Positions 35,711-46,918 of a DNA stretch of 64,000 nucleotides are shown in pieces. The stretch spans positions 5,288,270-5,352,269 of the forward strand of contig NC_018390.1 in the NCBI RefSeq assembly GCF_000208865.1, given 5' to 3'. The stretch comes from Neospora caninum Liverpool. Taxonomy: Eukaryota; Apicomplexa; Conoidasida; Eucoccidiorida; Sarcocystidae. The translations under genes were made by a program, and so were the position numbers. A model generated the notes under the pieces. It had not been told where the DNA came from. It searched no databases and was given only the letters and a program-made list of their open reading frames with translations. Within the stretch, counting starts at the first letter, position 1; each line of letters opens with the position of its first letter.

Positions 35711-38700
35711 GCGACGAAAAAGGAATGGAGCACAGGGCCGAGGACGCGTGCAGGACGGCGACAGCACGCATGCACGACGGGGAACAGGACACAAAATGCT
35801 TTCGAGGATAAAGGGCTGACGCAGTTTCTCGGTTCTAGGAAGGAGAGTCACAATTTTGCTTGCCCGAGTTCTCGTCCGAGGGTTAGCCCTGCTTGCGGGG
35901 AGTGGCGGGGACGACCAGCTGAGAAGATGCGAATGGGACCCGTTCACGACAGAAGAGACTGGGAAACCTATAAACGTGTTTTTCGCAGTGTCGTGTGTTT
36001 CTAAAAGCAGCGGAAGCTGTCGATATATACCGGTGGAGCACCTGGCGTCTGCCTTGTGTTCACGCGCCATTGCAGTGTTCACGATTGGTGATCTTAGCAT
36101 GGGGAGCATCTGGGATGAGTGCTGCGTGGAAGATACCCTCTGCTTTCTTCTCTCGAAAACTTTTGTCGTCGTGAACAAGCTGACGGGATCACAGACATCC
36201 GAACCCCGCGATGTCATTGGACGCGTGGCCGCCACGGCGCCACTCAGCCCGCAGACTCTGGTCTGCCAAGTCCCCGGTCCGGTAGATTTTCCTCGCGACT
36301 ATATATGCGAGGCGTTAAACAGCACGAGACACCTTTACCCGTTCTGACTCTCGGAGACAGAGCTTTGCACTGTTACGTTTCTGGGGGACGGCATCTTCGG
36401 CGGCCCACGCAGGACACGGAGTCGTCGAGGATCCAGTGTGGTGTCGCTGCTCTCGTGACAAGGAGGCTGCAGGACTGTACCAGAGAGTCGTTTCCTATTC
36501 ACCACCCTCGTTTGCGAATGGGGCGTTGAAGAGACAGAGCACCGCCCAAAGTCGACAAGGAGCGTTAGGGGTTGTTGGACAACGAAGAACGTCTGTGGAA
36601 AGACATCTTGCAATCGTACATGCATCGAACACGGTTCGTCGATATACTCTTTCGAGTGTTCTTGGTGTGCAACGCGCGCGTGAACCAACTGCTCCAGTGA
36701 ACAACACCGTGGTGTCTTCAAAGGCGCGTTTATCACATCGGCACTATCGTGTTTGCGTCAAGCTTGCCCTCAACGATCCCCACGTCTTGTCGCGCGTAGC
36801 CCACTGTCGGCTGGTCGATATGGCCCTGGAGAGGCAGACGGCTTCCTGATGCCGAGCCACGAAAAGGTTCTCAACTCGGCGGAAACTGAACACGGACGCT
36901 GGCAACCGTGAGTTTGCGGTGGAGAGCGACGAACCAGGGACCATGAGATGGTTCCCGCAATCGCACATTTTCCACGCGCACCAGAGCCCAGCGAATGGAG
37001 GGAACGGCGAGAGCGAAGGAGAAGCAAAGCGAACTGCAGAGACCGACGGTACGCAACGGCAAAGAGACAGGCGCTCGTCTCGGGGGAACCCTCGATTGCG
37101 AACTCGGCCGTTCGAGACATCTGCGCCGAGAGGAGATAATCAGACTCGGGTGGAGCAGTGAATGTGCGTTTGAACTCAGCACTGCCCGACAAACGGAGCA
37201 TTTCCCCGCCGCCCGTCGCTTTGTAGATTGCAGCGCGAGGAACCGGGCGTGTTACGGGCTGCCAGAAAGGAGGAGCAGTCGAGTTCAGATTCAACTGATA
37301 AAATGCCAGCAGCGAGAAGCAACAACATTTCAGCCGCTGCGATTCTCCTGCCTACACAATGTGACGGCCGGCGAGGGCTGAGTAGGGAGAAGCGGGCAAA
37401 AACGGCCCGCACACACTGCAGCCCAGCAACGCCTCGAGCGATGTGACCGAAAGTCGTCTGCGACGAAACGCCGTTTGCCTGTTTGCTGTCTAGATCTCTC
37501 CTGTCTCTGGCCTCTGGGTCGCAGTTCGCTCCACGGGAGAGCGCCCCTACCTTCGTTTCGGTGTCGCCCCTGATAGTGTTTTCGGACGCCTTCGCGGGCT
37601 CCTTTTGACCGAGACATATCGTGAATCGTGGGGGACTTCTAGTGAAGAAGTCCGCGGCTCAAGAAAAACGAGGTCAATCTTGGCTACTTATTGTTCCTCG
37701 ACGCCTGTGGGTGCCAGCAAAATGGATCATGAGTCGCGGTCTCGCCTGGTGTCTCAGTGAAAAAGCATCGTGAAGCGGCGAACCGCCCTTCTCTGTGAAC
37801 TGGCCGTGGCAGCTCCTCGCCCGCTTCGAACCGTTTTCGTTCCTGGAACGACGCCCGCCATCCGTTAAGTATGCATTTTGTCTTTATTGTACTACAAATG
37901 GAAAGTCGTGCCTCGAAATTCGTTTTTTCGTGGGCGCACTCGATATGCGGTAAAGCAGGCAACGTGAACAAGGGAAATCGGGAGGAAACAAACAAAACCC
38001 GTCGCCCTCACCCGTTTCTTTTGCTTCCCATTTCCGTTGCCCCGCCCTGAACGGGGTTTGTGAGACGGAGAAAAAGCGCCTCAGCTTCGCGGGGTCACCC
38101 TTCCCCCCCGAAACACCCGATGAGACGCTCTCCGTCCGTGCAAACCCGTTTTGGGGTGAGAAAGGCGAGTGCATAAATCACAATCGACCGCACCGGGCGT
38201 GACGGAGCACCCCGCTAGTTCCCTCGCCTTGGCGCAGATCGATAGTGAGCGCCGTCCGAAGCGTGGCTCCAGCAGGTCCAGCTGTGGACGCATAGATCTG
38301 TTTCGCGATATTTGTAAGCTCTGACCCGTGTGCGATTTTTTTTTGCCTTCTTTCGGTGTCGAAGGCGGCGCATTGGATCGTAAACGAAGTTCCTTTCCTT
38401 GTCAGTATTCTTGCTTAACTAAGCGTTCAGTTCTCGCAAGGAACCGAGGGAGGGCCGCCGATTTGGAAAGGAACCTCCCGCGTTTTCCCTGAAAGCACCG
38501 TCGAGGCTCTCTCCGTATCTTCGGCGGGGGCTGCCTTCTTCAGCTGCCTGCCCCGAGAGAGAGAGAGAGGAGTCTGTTTGTTTGGGACCAGGTTGCATGC
38601 GAGGAGGAATCTGTGGGGCCTGATTTTCTAGTGTTTCATTCCTTTTGAAGTGTGAACCACGTCCGTTCTGTTCCTGGGCGCCGCTACAGCCTATATGCTC

Positions 38701-40472
38701 TGCTCTTTCCCGCTTCTCTCCTGCCTAGTGTCTTGTCCCCCTGCGCAACCACACGTGTTCCGCGACATACCCAACAGGGGGAGACGACAGGAATTTATGG
38801 GGTGCGTTGAGACTCAGTGGAGAGCGGCCATGCCAACCCGAGGGAATCTTTTGTTGGTGCGCGTGGCAGTTCGCTCGTCCTTGACGCTGGAATAGCGTTT
38901 TTTCATCCCAGACTTGAAGCTGTCTTTGGTGAAGTGGCCGTGTATTACTCGTGAACCGCGCGCGCCGCAACTCGTCGCTCTTGCCCACGTTCGTGCCTTC
39001 CCCCTCTCGTGTTGTGCCCGTGTATACTTGTCTACGTTTTCCCCGGTGTCGTGCTCGCCGTTTTCCCGTGCTGTTCTTTTCTCCGACAAATGGAGACAAT
39101 TTGACGTCTCGTTCCGGTCGGTGAGACAACGGCGTTGCAATGCTTTTACGGTGAGGGAACGAGAGAACCACCTGGCACGCCTGGACGCGCGGGAGGAAAA
39201 ATCAGTGCGCCTGCACACAGGCGCACGGACGCCCTCACGCTTTCCCGCAGGCTCCTGGTAGCAGGATTCGGGCAAGAATTCGGAACTTCTCGGCCATTTT
39301 CTCGGCAGAGCCGTCTGTTTTTTTTTTGCTTCTTGCTCCATGGTCGCCGTTCCCGGGCGAAGCGACAGACGGCGTTTCCCCGCGTTTGCGCTGGTGCGGA
39401 AAGAAGAGGCGGACGCGTTGCTCTTTCCCTTCTTTTCGCGCCGACTGGCCGAGTGGTCCGTTTCACTTCTCACACGTGTACGTACACTGCATTCTTGCAC
39501 ATTGTTGCGTGCCGTATTCGAATTTGAATTCACTGAATTAACTTCGTGCAGCGCTCCGGGGGAGTGCCCTGTGGGAGTCGAGTCCCCGCGCAACAGCGGC
39601 AGTGCACAGTGCGGACGGGAACTGCGACAGTGGCGAGAGAATCCGTTCCGTCCTCTCGCCCGTCTTCGAGGTTGCCTTTTCCCGTGTCGGTGGATTTGCC
39701 TGAGCGAAACATGGCGCTTCCACAGCTCCTTGTGTCGCTGGGCCAGCGCCCCACCCTTTGGTAGCACTCGCTGTCTGTCGTTGGGTAGGCGCCATTTGAA
39801 TCTGTCGGACGCATGGTGCGTCTCCTGGTTTGCGAGTCCTAGCCGTCCACACCCACCTTTGAAGCAGATTTGAAGTTTTTGCTGTGCCATTCATCTGTTG
39901 ATATGCCTAGTGCCCCGGATGTGTGTAAGCAGCCTGTCGTGTCAGATTGTGTAATAGCTTCCATTTGATGTCTCACTGTGGGACGGGCTCTCCGGTGGCC
40001 AAACGCTCGTTTCAGTTCTGTTTCTTTTTTCTTCGCGCAAGTTCCGTGGACGTTTGACGCGTGCGGGGAAGGGTTCCTCCCGCTCCTCCCACCAGAGCTC
40101 GCACCGTTGAATAGGGACGCTGCCTCTCCATGTCTCCGCGGTTTCTCGACGAATCCACTTCTCACCCGTTCGCTGGGCTGGACCTGGAAAGGTCTCGGAA
40201 CCAGTGTGCGTTTAGTCAACCTGTGTCTTCCTCCTGCCCCGTCGCCGTGCTCCCAGTTTCGATGTCACCGCGAAGCACCGAGCGTCTCGGCCTCCGAAAT
40301 AGCCCAGAGCTCCGCGTGCACAACTCGTGTTTCGTGTCTTTCTTCGCGCGGAGTCTAAAGTTCACATGCCGCACTTCTTTCTTCAACAGCTGTCGTTGCT
40401 GCCGGCCCGTCGCCTTAGCCGCTGGCTCTGGATCGGTCCATCCCCAATCGACCTTCTGTTGCAGCGCGCACC
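35711..40472. other. Intergenic, ~4.8 kb
   Basis: No gene could be supported. Candidate frames: 35856-36347 plus (starts with TTG, no homology); 36770-37294 minus; and 38814-39890 minus, a 358-codon ATG-initiated frame rich in Arg/Lys/Ser. The last is unusually long for chance but has no visible domain and could be the antisense of a long 5' UTR. GA run at 38558-38572; TGCATGC at 38595. A likely splice acceptor (CTTCTGTTGCAG) ends at 40464, eight bases before the kinase ATG, implying a 5' UTR intron. Confidence 0.4.
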
Positions 40473-43400
40473 ATGGCGCCCCAACCTGCTGAAGGCTTGC
40501 TCTCCTCCGAGGGGGGCCGAGTCCGCTCCGGATCTGAGGGACAGCTGAGCAGGCCTGGCTCTCTCCCCCCACACAGCTTCTTCCCCGTCGCCAAGCGGCT
40601 ACGCCCGGAGCAAGTGGACGTGGAGACAGTTCTCGGAATGGCTGAGCCGTGCGAAACTCAACGCTTGCCAGCGTGCATGCCGTTGCGCACGGTGTCCCCG
40701 TTTTTAGCTGCCTCAAGTGCTCCCTGCGCGGAGGGACTGGAAAGCAAGAACATCCGTGCGATGCTCGTCGGGAACGGATCTCTGTCGAGGTGTACCGGCT
40801 GTGACCTGGCGCGGGAAGAAATTCAGACGCCCCGCAGCAAAGCGCAACGCGAGAGCTCGGTCCAGCGCAGCCCGAGCTGGAGCTGCCTCAAACGCCCTGC
40901 AGCCGACGAAGTTTTGGACCTCTCTGGCTGCGTTAAAGGCTCGAGTGCGCTTCACTCGCCTGCGACGGTCTCCTCGTCTCCGTCGCTGGACGCTTCGCAG
41001 CCCAGCCGCCTCGTTCTCCCCCTTCGATCTGGAGAACGCTCGCGCGAGGTTCCCGGTCTTCCTTCCTGCGAATCAGTGCAGGCGTGGTCTTCTCCCCGTC
41101 GCCAGGCCTCCCTTCTCCGGAAACGCAACCGACAAGCGAGTTGCTCCTCTCCAGGAGAAGGCCTGCGTGCGCCGCCTCCGCAGCGAGGATGTGAACCTCA
41201 GACTCTCCTCGGGAGGACTCTCACGCTGCACGCGATGGTCCCGTCGTTGCCCCTGGTGCGGGATGCTGGTTTTCGTGGAGATGGCGCGGAGGTGAACATC
41301 GAGTCTCAGTGGTGTTTCCGCAACGAGGCTCACGGAGGCGTGGTGTGTCGTGAGAAGTCGGGCGGAGCCGCGCCGGAAGACTGTGAAGGCGCCTCGATGC
41401 AGGAAGACTCTGAAAAGGAAAACACGCCAGTGGAAGGCGCGAAAGGCCGACAAAGGCGTGGCGAATCAGAGGCGGAAGGAAAACTCGGCCCCATCGCAAA
41501 GGCAAAGAGTCAGGGTCTGGCGGCGAGCCCGGAACTCGTGGAGTCACTCTCGCGCGCGTCCTCGGGGCCGCCTGGCGATGAGACGCTCCTGCCCGAGCCC
41601 CTGTGGTCTGTCTTGAGGCAGGCGCCGACGCTCTGCTCGACAACCTCCCAGGACAGTCGTTCGCCGTGTTGTCGGTGCTGGGACGCGCGCGAGGCGCGTC
41701 TCCGCAAGTCGCCTTCTCTCTTCGAAGAGTGCGGGGCGTCGGACTGCAGTGCACGTCCCTCCGGGAAGAGATGCTTTTCGCGCGAAAGCGTGACCGTTTG
41801 TCCTTCCTCCCACGCACTCGCGCCTTCCCCGGCGTTGTTCGCTGCCGGCCTGGAAGGCTCGGCCTCAAAGCGGTCGCCCGGTGGCGGTCCGGCTCGCCGA
41901 GGCTCTGCTGGCTGCTCCCACTCTGTGGGGCTGCCGAGCCCCTTCGCGATGCGCCCGAGCGCTCACTGCAGCGCCCGCCGTCTCGGCTCGCCATCGTCCC
42001 TCGCTCTCTCGCCCAACACCGTGCTCCTGGCGACGCCCTCCAACAAGGACAAGCTCGCCTGTCACGCGACGCGCTGCAGCTGCAGCAGCGCCAGCACCGC
42101 GGCGCCGTCCCCGCAGTTCGGCAGCGAGCGCAGTGAGATTTCGGCGACTTCTGGCCGCGTCTTCTGCCCGGCGAGTCCCTTGGCAGGGACGGAGAGTGGA
42201 CTCGACAGCTCGGGCCTCGGCCGCCTCGACTCCCAGAGCCTTCCGTCCGTAGACTGGTCCCCGTGCTTGTCGCCTGCGCGCGACCTCGAGCCGTTCTTGA
42301 GTGCACGCCAGCACTCGCCCCGCGCGTGGGGCGACGTGCTCACCTCGCCCCTCACAGGCCGGGCTCCGCCCGGCCTCGCGATCGACGGGAAGCCGCGACT
42401 CGTTGTGCCTCTCGCCTCCCTCGGCCGTCTCGCACCCCGCGCGCTGGACGGCGCCCTGGCGCAGAGACAGAGCGGGCGGGGCGCGTCGGAGGTGTCCGCC
42501 GCGGAAGAGCGCGACACTGGAGGTCGGCCCGACCTCCAAGCGAAGGAGTCGCCTTCTTCCTGCCGCGCGGCGAATCCGGAAGCGGAGAACCTGGACGAGT
42601 CCGAACGAAAGGGAAAGAGGTTCCTCGCGGTCTCTCTCGGCTCGCCCGAGACAACCCCTGCAAAGAGCTCGCCTCGCCTGGAGCTGCCGATCCCTGCTCG
42701 GGTCTCGCGCGCCTCCCTCGAGGCGCACCCGCAGGGTTGTTGCTCCTCATCGGATGCTCGTGCGGCTGAACTCGCTCTGAATCTCTCGGCGACGCCCGCG
42801 GCCTCGGCAGCAGCCCTCCCAGACGCTGAACCTGCAAGCGCAACCTCAGCCGCGTCTCCGGCGAGTCCAAACCCTGCCCCCGTCGCGGGTCAGGAGCCTC
42901 AGTGCTCGCGAAAGGGATCGGCAGACGCCTCTGAGCTTCCAGAGACTCAAATTGACTCCGCGGCTTCGCAGAGCACGAGTTGCTCCGAGTCCGCCACCGC
43001 GTCGCAGAACTCTTCCCGCACCGCAGTGTCGACCGGAGCCGCGGAAGAGTCTCAGGTGGCGGCGCCTGTCCCGGCTCGCCGCCCGCCGACGTGTCCCTTG
43101 CCGCTGTTTGGAGACTCTCGCGCGGTCGCCCGAGAGTCGCCCGAGAGTCGCCCGACGGTGTCTCCGCGGCCCGCGCCCCCGCTGCTGCCCGCGGCGCTGT
43201 GCCTCCCCAAGGCGGCCTACGAGGAGCCGGCAGACGTGGACCTCGTCCAGCGCCGAGTCGAGCTCGCAGCTGCAGCGATCCAGCGCGCAGCGGCCGAGGC
43301 GAAGGCGGCTGCACGCGAAGCCGCCGCACGAGCAGCTGCGATGGAGTCCGCTGCAGTAGCTGCCGCGGCGGCTCGAGACGCGGCTTCGATGGCGGCTCGG

Positions 43401-46400
43401 CGCTCCGTGAGTCACCGGAAGATGTTCACGGAGTATCCTGACATGACGCGGAACATCCACGAAGAGTACAACTTGCACTGTGCGTCGCTGAGTGGAGAAC
43501 AGATGGAACAGAAGTCGCAACCCGACTCGCCCCAGACCCTCTCTGAGCAAAGTTCGACAGAGAGAGATCTTTGGTGCGCGGGAGGCGACGACATGAGCGA
43601 CCGGGAGGAATCTGGGAAAGCTGCCGTCGCTGAGGGCGGCCGAGACGCGGAACGGAAAACGGACACAGCACATGAGAGCGAGAGGGAGGACACTGGTGCG
43701 CTCGAGGCGGCGGTTGATGCGGGCGCAGAGAAGGCAGGAGACGCCGGGTGTGCACAGACTGCGCAGAGAAAGAAGCGCGCGGGTCACCTCGTGCTCGGCG
43801 AAGGACGTTTCGGGAAAGTCGTCCTCGCCGAGCAGCGATCCATGCAGCGCGCAGTGGCGGTGAAGATGATCGACAAGCGCATGCTGCGGGGCGCAGACAT
43901 GGACGACCGCAACTTCCGACAAGAGGTCGAGATGCACAGGTATGCGCGCGCGCGGTCGGAGCTACAGACTGTGCACGGGGTAAAGGGGAAGAAAGCGGAG
44001 GCGATCAAAAAAAGAAAACACAGACAAGACGAGGGGGGGGGAGGGGTCGGGGTCAGAAGCGCAAACGGCCGAGTCCCCCCGCAGAGAAGAGGGCCGTATA
44101 GCGAGGAGAAAGGGAGAGAGAAATCGGTGGTTGAGAGGGTACCGGGAATGCGAGAGCAGAGAGACGCTAGCAAAGAAGCCCAGGGCGAAAGACGGAGGGG
44201 GAGAGACCGAGGAGGCTTCAGATTTGGGAGGCCGGGGACGGGTGTAAAGGGCGGCATTGGTCTTGATCTTTGTGTCGCGCGACGAGATTCACATTCAGAA
44301 GAAATGGGCTCCTTTGTTTTTCTCGTGGCAGGCGCCTTCCGGTCCATCGAAACATCGTGAGCGTGCATGACGTCTACGAAGATCGCGATACGCTCTACGT
44401 GGTGATGGAGCTGTGCGATCGTGCGAACCTTCTGGACAAGATCATTGAGGAAGGCCCGCTCGACGAGGACCTCGCGAGAAAAATCTTTCTCCAGGTAGGC
44501 CTCGAGACACACGGGCAGAGACATCGACACTGCGCGAGTCAGCTCGAAGCAGGGAGGCGAAACGGATGGGGCGTGATCGTGACTGCGGCCAGAAAAGGCT
44601 GTCGCGGGGACAGGCCTTTTGCCTTCCCTGTTGCGCGTCTTTGCGTTTCGCCTGTCCCTCGCACGTGTCTCCTCGTACGAGGCCGTTGCGCCGCCCATCG
44701 TGGCTTTGAAGGCCGGATATCCTGCGGAGTGTGGAAGCTTTCGCGGTTAGAGTCTTGCGTTCGCGCCTGTGTGCACGCGAATCCAGTCGTTCCGCGGTCC
44801 ACGCTCTGCTTTCCGCGAGTCTCTTCGCTGCGCGTCGCAGATCCTCGCCGCAGTGATGCACTGTCACCAACACAACGTCGTCCACCGGGATCTGAAGCCG
44901 GAGAACATCCTCTTTGCACTCCCAGGCGCTCCAGATCCTGCGCGCGGCTCCGACTGCGGCGAGTGCTGCGAGGCCCCGCTGGCGGAGTTCGATCGCCCCC
45001 TTGGGCCCGGAGACCGCCTCGGTTCGTTCTCAGCCGAGGTGGCCTCAACGGCGTGGCAAGACAGTCCGCTGTGTCAGCCTTGTCCCTCGAGTGGTTCGAC
45101 GCCGCCGTTCTTTTCGCCTTCCTCGTCGTGCGCGCTCTCGCCCAACCTCCAGTGCTCTGCAGCAGCGCCTGCCTACCCGCCCCCGCTGCCGTGTGCGCCG
45201 GATCGCGACGCCACGCTCGCAGGGGGTGCGATGAGCGCCACGCTCCTGGGCAACCCACTCTGCCGCCAGCTTTCCAGTGGAAAGCTCGGATGCAGTGCGT
45301 GCGACTTCCAGGATGAATTCCTGGGGATGTTGCACTCCGGACACGGCGCCTCGCAGGGGTGCGGGGGCTCGTGCGGAGCCCGGCGCGAGGACTGTCGTCA
45401 CTGTGGGGACGAGGGACTGTTCGACTGGGGCATTCCTTGTGACGCGACCCAGGCGGGATGCAGTCTCGGTCGCGGAGACAGAAAGGCCCGCGCGGAGTCC
45501 AGTCAGAAGCCGTGCTGCGGATTTCGCAAACAGGCCGAGCGGCAAACTGAGGAGTGTGCGTTTGAGCAGAGAGCGTCTTCGCTCTGGGACGCGACCGTCA
45601 AGCTCACGGACTTTGGCGCGGCGTGCTCTGCAGCGAAGGGCGAACTCCTGGGCACTGCATGCGGAACTGTTCACTACGTAGGTTCAGAAAAGGTGTATAC
45701 AGGACAAAGCCCGATAGGGAGGCGCAGTCGCTTCGGAGAGACGCAGCTTTTGCCCCGTTTCGTCTGCGGGCTGGGAATAGACACGAGAGATGCATGTGGG
45801 GAGGAGTCGTGCTCGGGGTCGATCGTGTGTCTGGGTTGGACGGCGAGAGCGACTTTAGGGCCAAACTCAGGTTTCAGAAAAAACGCGATAGGCGCGGTGT
45901 CGAAGCTTCTTTTCGGTCGACGAGACGCGGGGGCTTCGCCCGAGGCGGGGACATCGAAAGCAGAGTCGTGACGCGGCTCCCCTGCGTGGCTTCGGCCAGC
46001 TCTTGTTAGCTCGACAACTGAGCATTTGTTCCAGAAGCCGTGTGTCTCTTGGTTCGCGTCATTGGTGTGTTTCAGCTCGCCCCCGAAGTCTTGATGGGGA
46101 ACTACTACGATGGGTTTACGAGCGATGCGTGGAGCCTGGGCGTCATCCTATTCACCATGCTCGCCGCTGCTCCGCCCTTCAACGACCCGACGCATGCGCA
46201 GCTCACACGACAAATCACGCGAGGTAGGGCACGCGTTTTTTCTGTAGATTCCGCGTGGTCTTTTTGACACAGAAGATCTGCGTGTGCAGATTCGCGCCGA
46301 TCTTTCGCAGTTCTCCGAGTTTCCTCGGACAGCGTCCAGCTTCAAGCGGATCCTGTTTCACTGCAGAGTTCTTACGGTGCCGGGTAGAAGGGCACCAGCT

Positions 46401-46918
46401 GGGGTCTCCTGTGGGGGACAGAGCTGACGAATCCACTGAGCAGTCTGCCTCTCGTTTCTTCCTTTGACATGGTTTCTGGGTTTTCTGGGTGTGACTCGTT
46501 GGGTTCCTGTTGACCGGACGCGCGGTGCGCAGGGCGTGTGGCGGAAGAAAGCGTGGAGCGAGGCAACGCGGAGAGCGCGCGACGACAAATCCCTTGTGCG
46601 CGTGTCTTGGCTTTCTCAGGAGAGTACCGCATGGCTGGGCCTGCGTGGTGGAGTGTGTCAGCGGAGGCGAAGGACTTGGTCAGTCGCCTACTGGTAGTGA
46701 ACCCGCAACATCGGCTGCGCGTGGAAGAGGTTGCGCACCATCCGTGGGTAGTTCGCGCAACTCCGGCAGCTCTCCCCTCATTTTTTCTGGACAATCCGCA
46801 CTGTCTGTCGTCTCTGGCGGCGGCTGCGAAGGCCGTACCGAGACGGAGCGCCGTGTGCGCCTCGGCGAGTTGCTGCTTGCATGCAGACCCGCAGGCGTGC
46901 GCGGGCCGTTGCTGGTGA
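40473..46918 (+). CDS. Ser/Thr protein kinase, CAMK-like, with long N-terminal extension and Cys-rich insert
   Basis: Exons 40473-43939, 44332-44494, 44841-45677, 46076-46223 and 46620-46918; all phases agree, 1637 residues. Residues 1-1100 are Ser/Pro/Ala-rich, with an Ala-rich heptad-like helix near 930-975 ([20 protein letters not shown]). The kinase domain runs from about 1105 to 1600: Gly loop [15 protein letters not shown] lysine (~1130), [36 protein letters not shown] (~1225), VKLTDFGAA (~1466), [15 protein letters not shown], then [19 protein letters not shown] and [21 protein letters not shown]. Every catalytic residue is present. About 230 residues with roughly 20 cysteines interrupt the domain between HRD and DFG. 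The C-terminus ends about 55 residues after the HPWV motif. A GTGAGA donor overlaps the stop, so an alternative C-terminal exon (47099-47372) is possible. Subfamily unassigned; no EF hands, so not a canonical CDPK. Confidence 0.9.

Noticed and set aside
41221..43937. Several 280-360 codon minus-strand frames
   Set aside because: Shadows of the kinase N-terminal extension, with Arg-rich composition and no homology.
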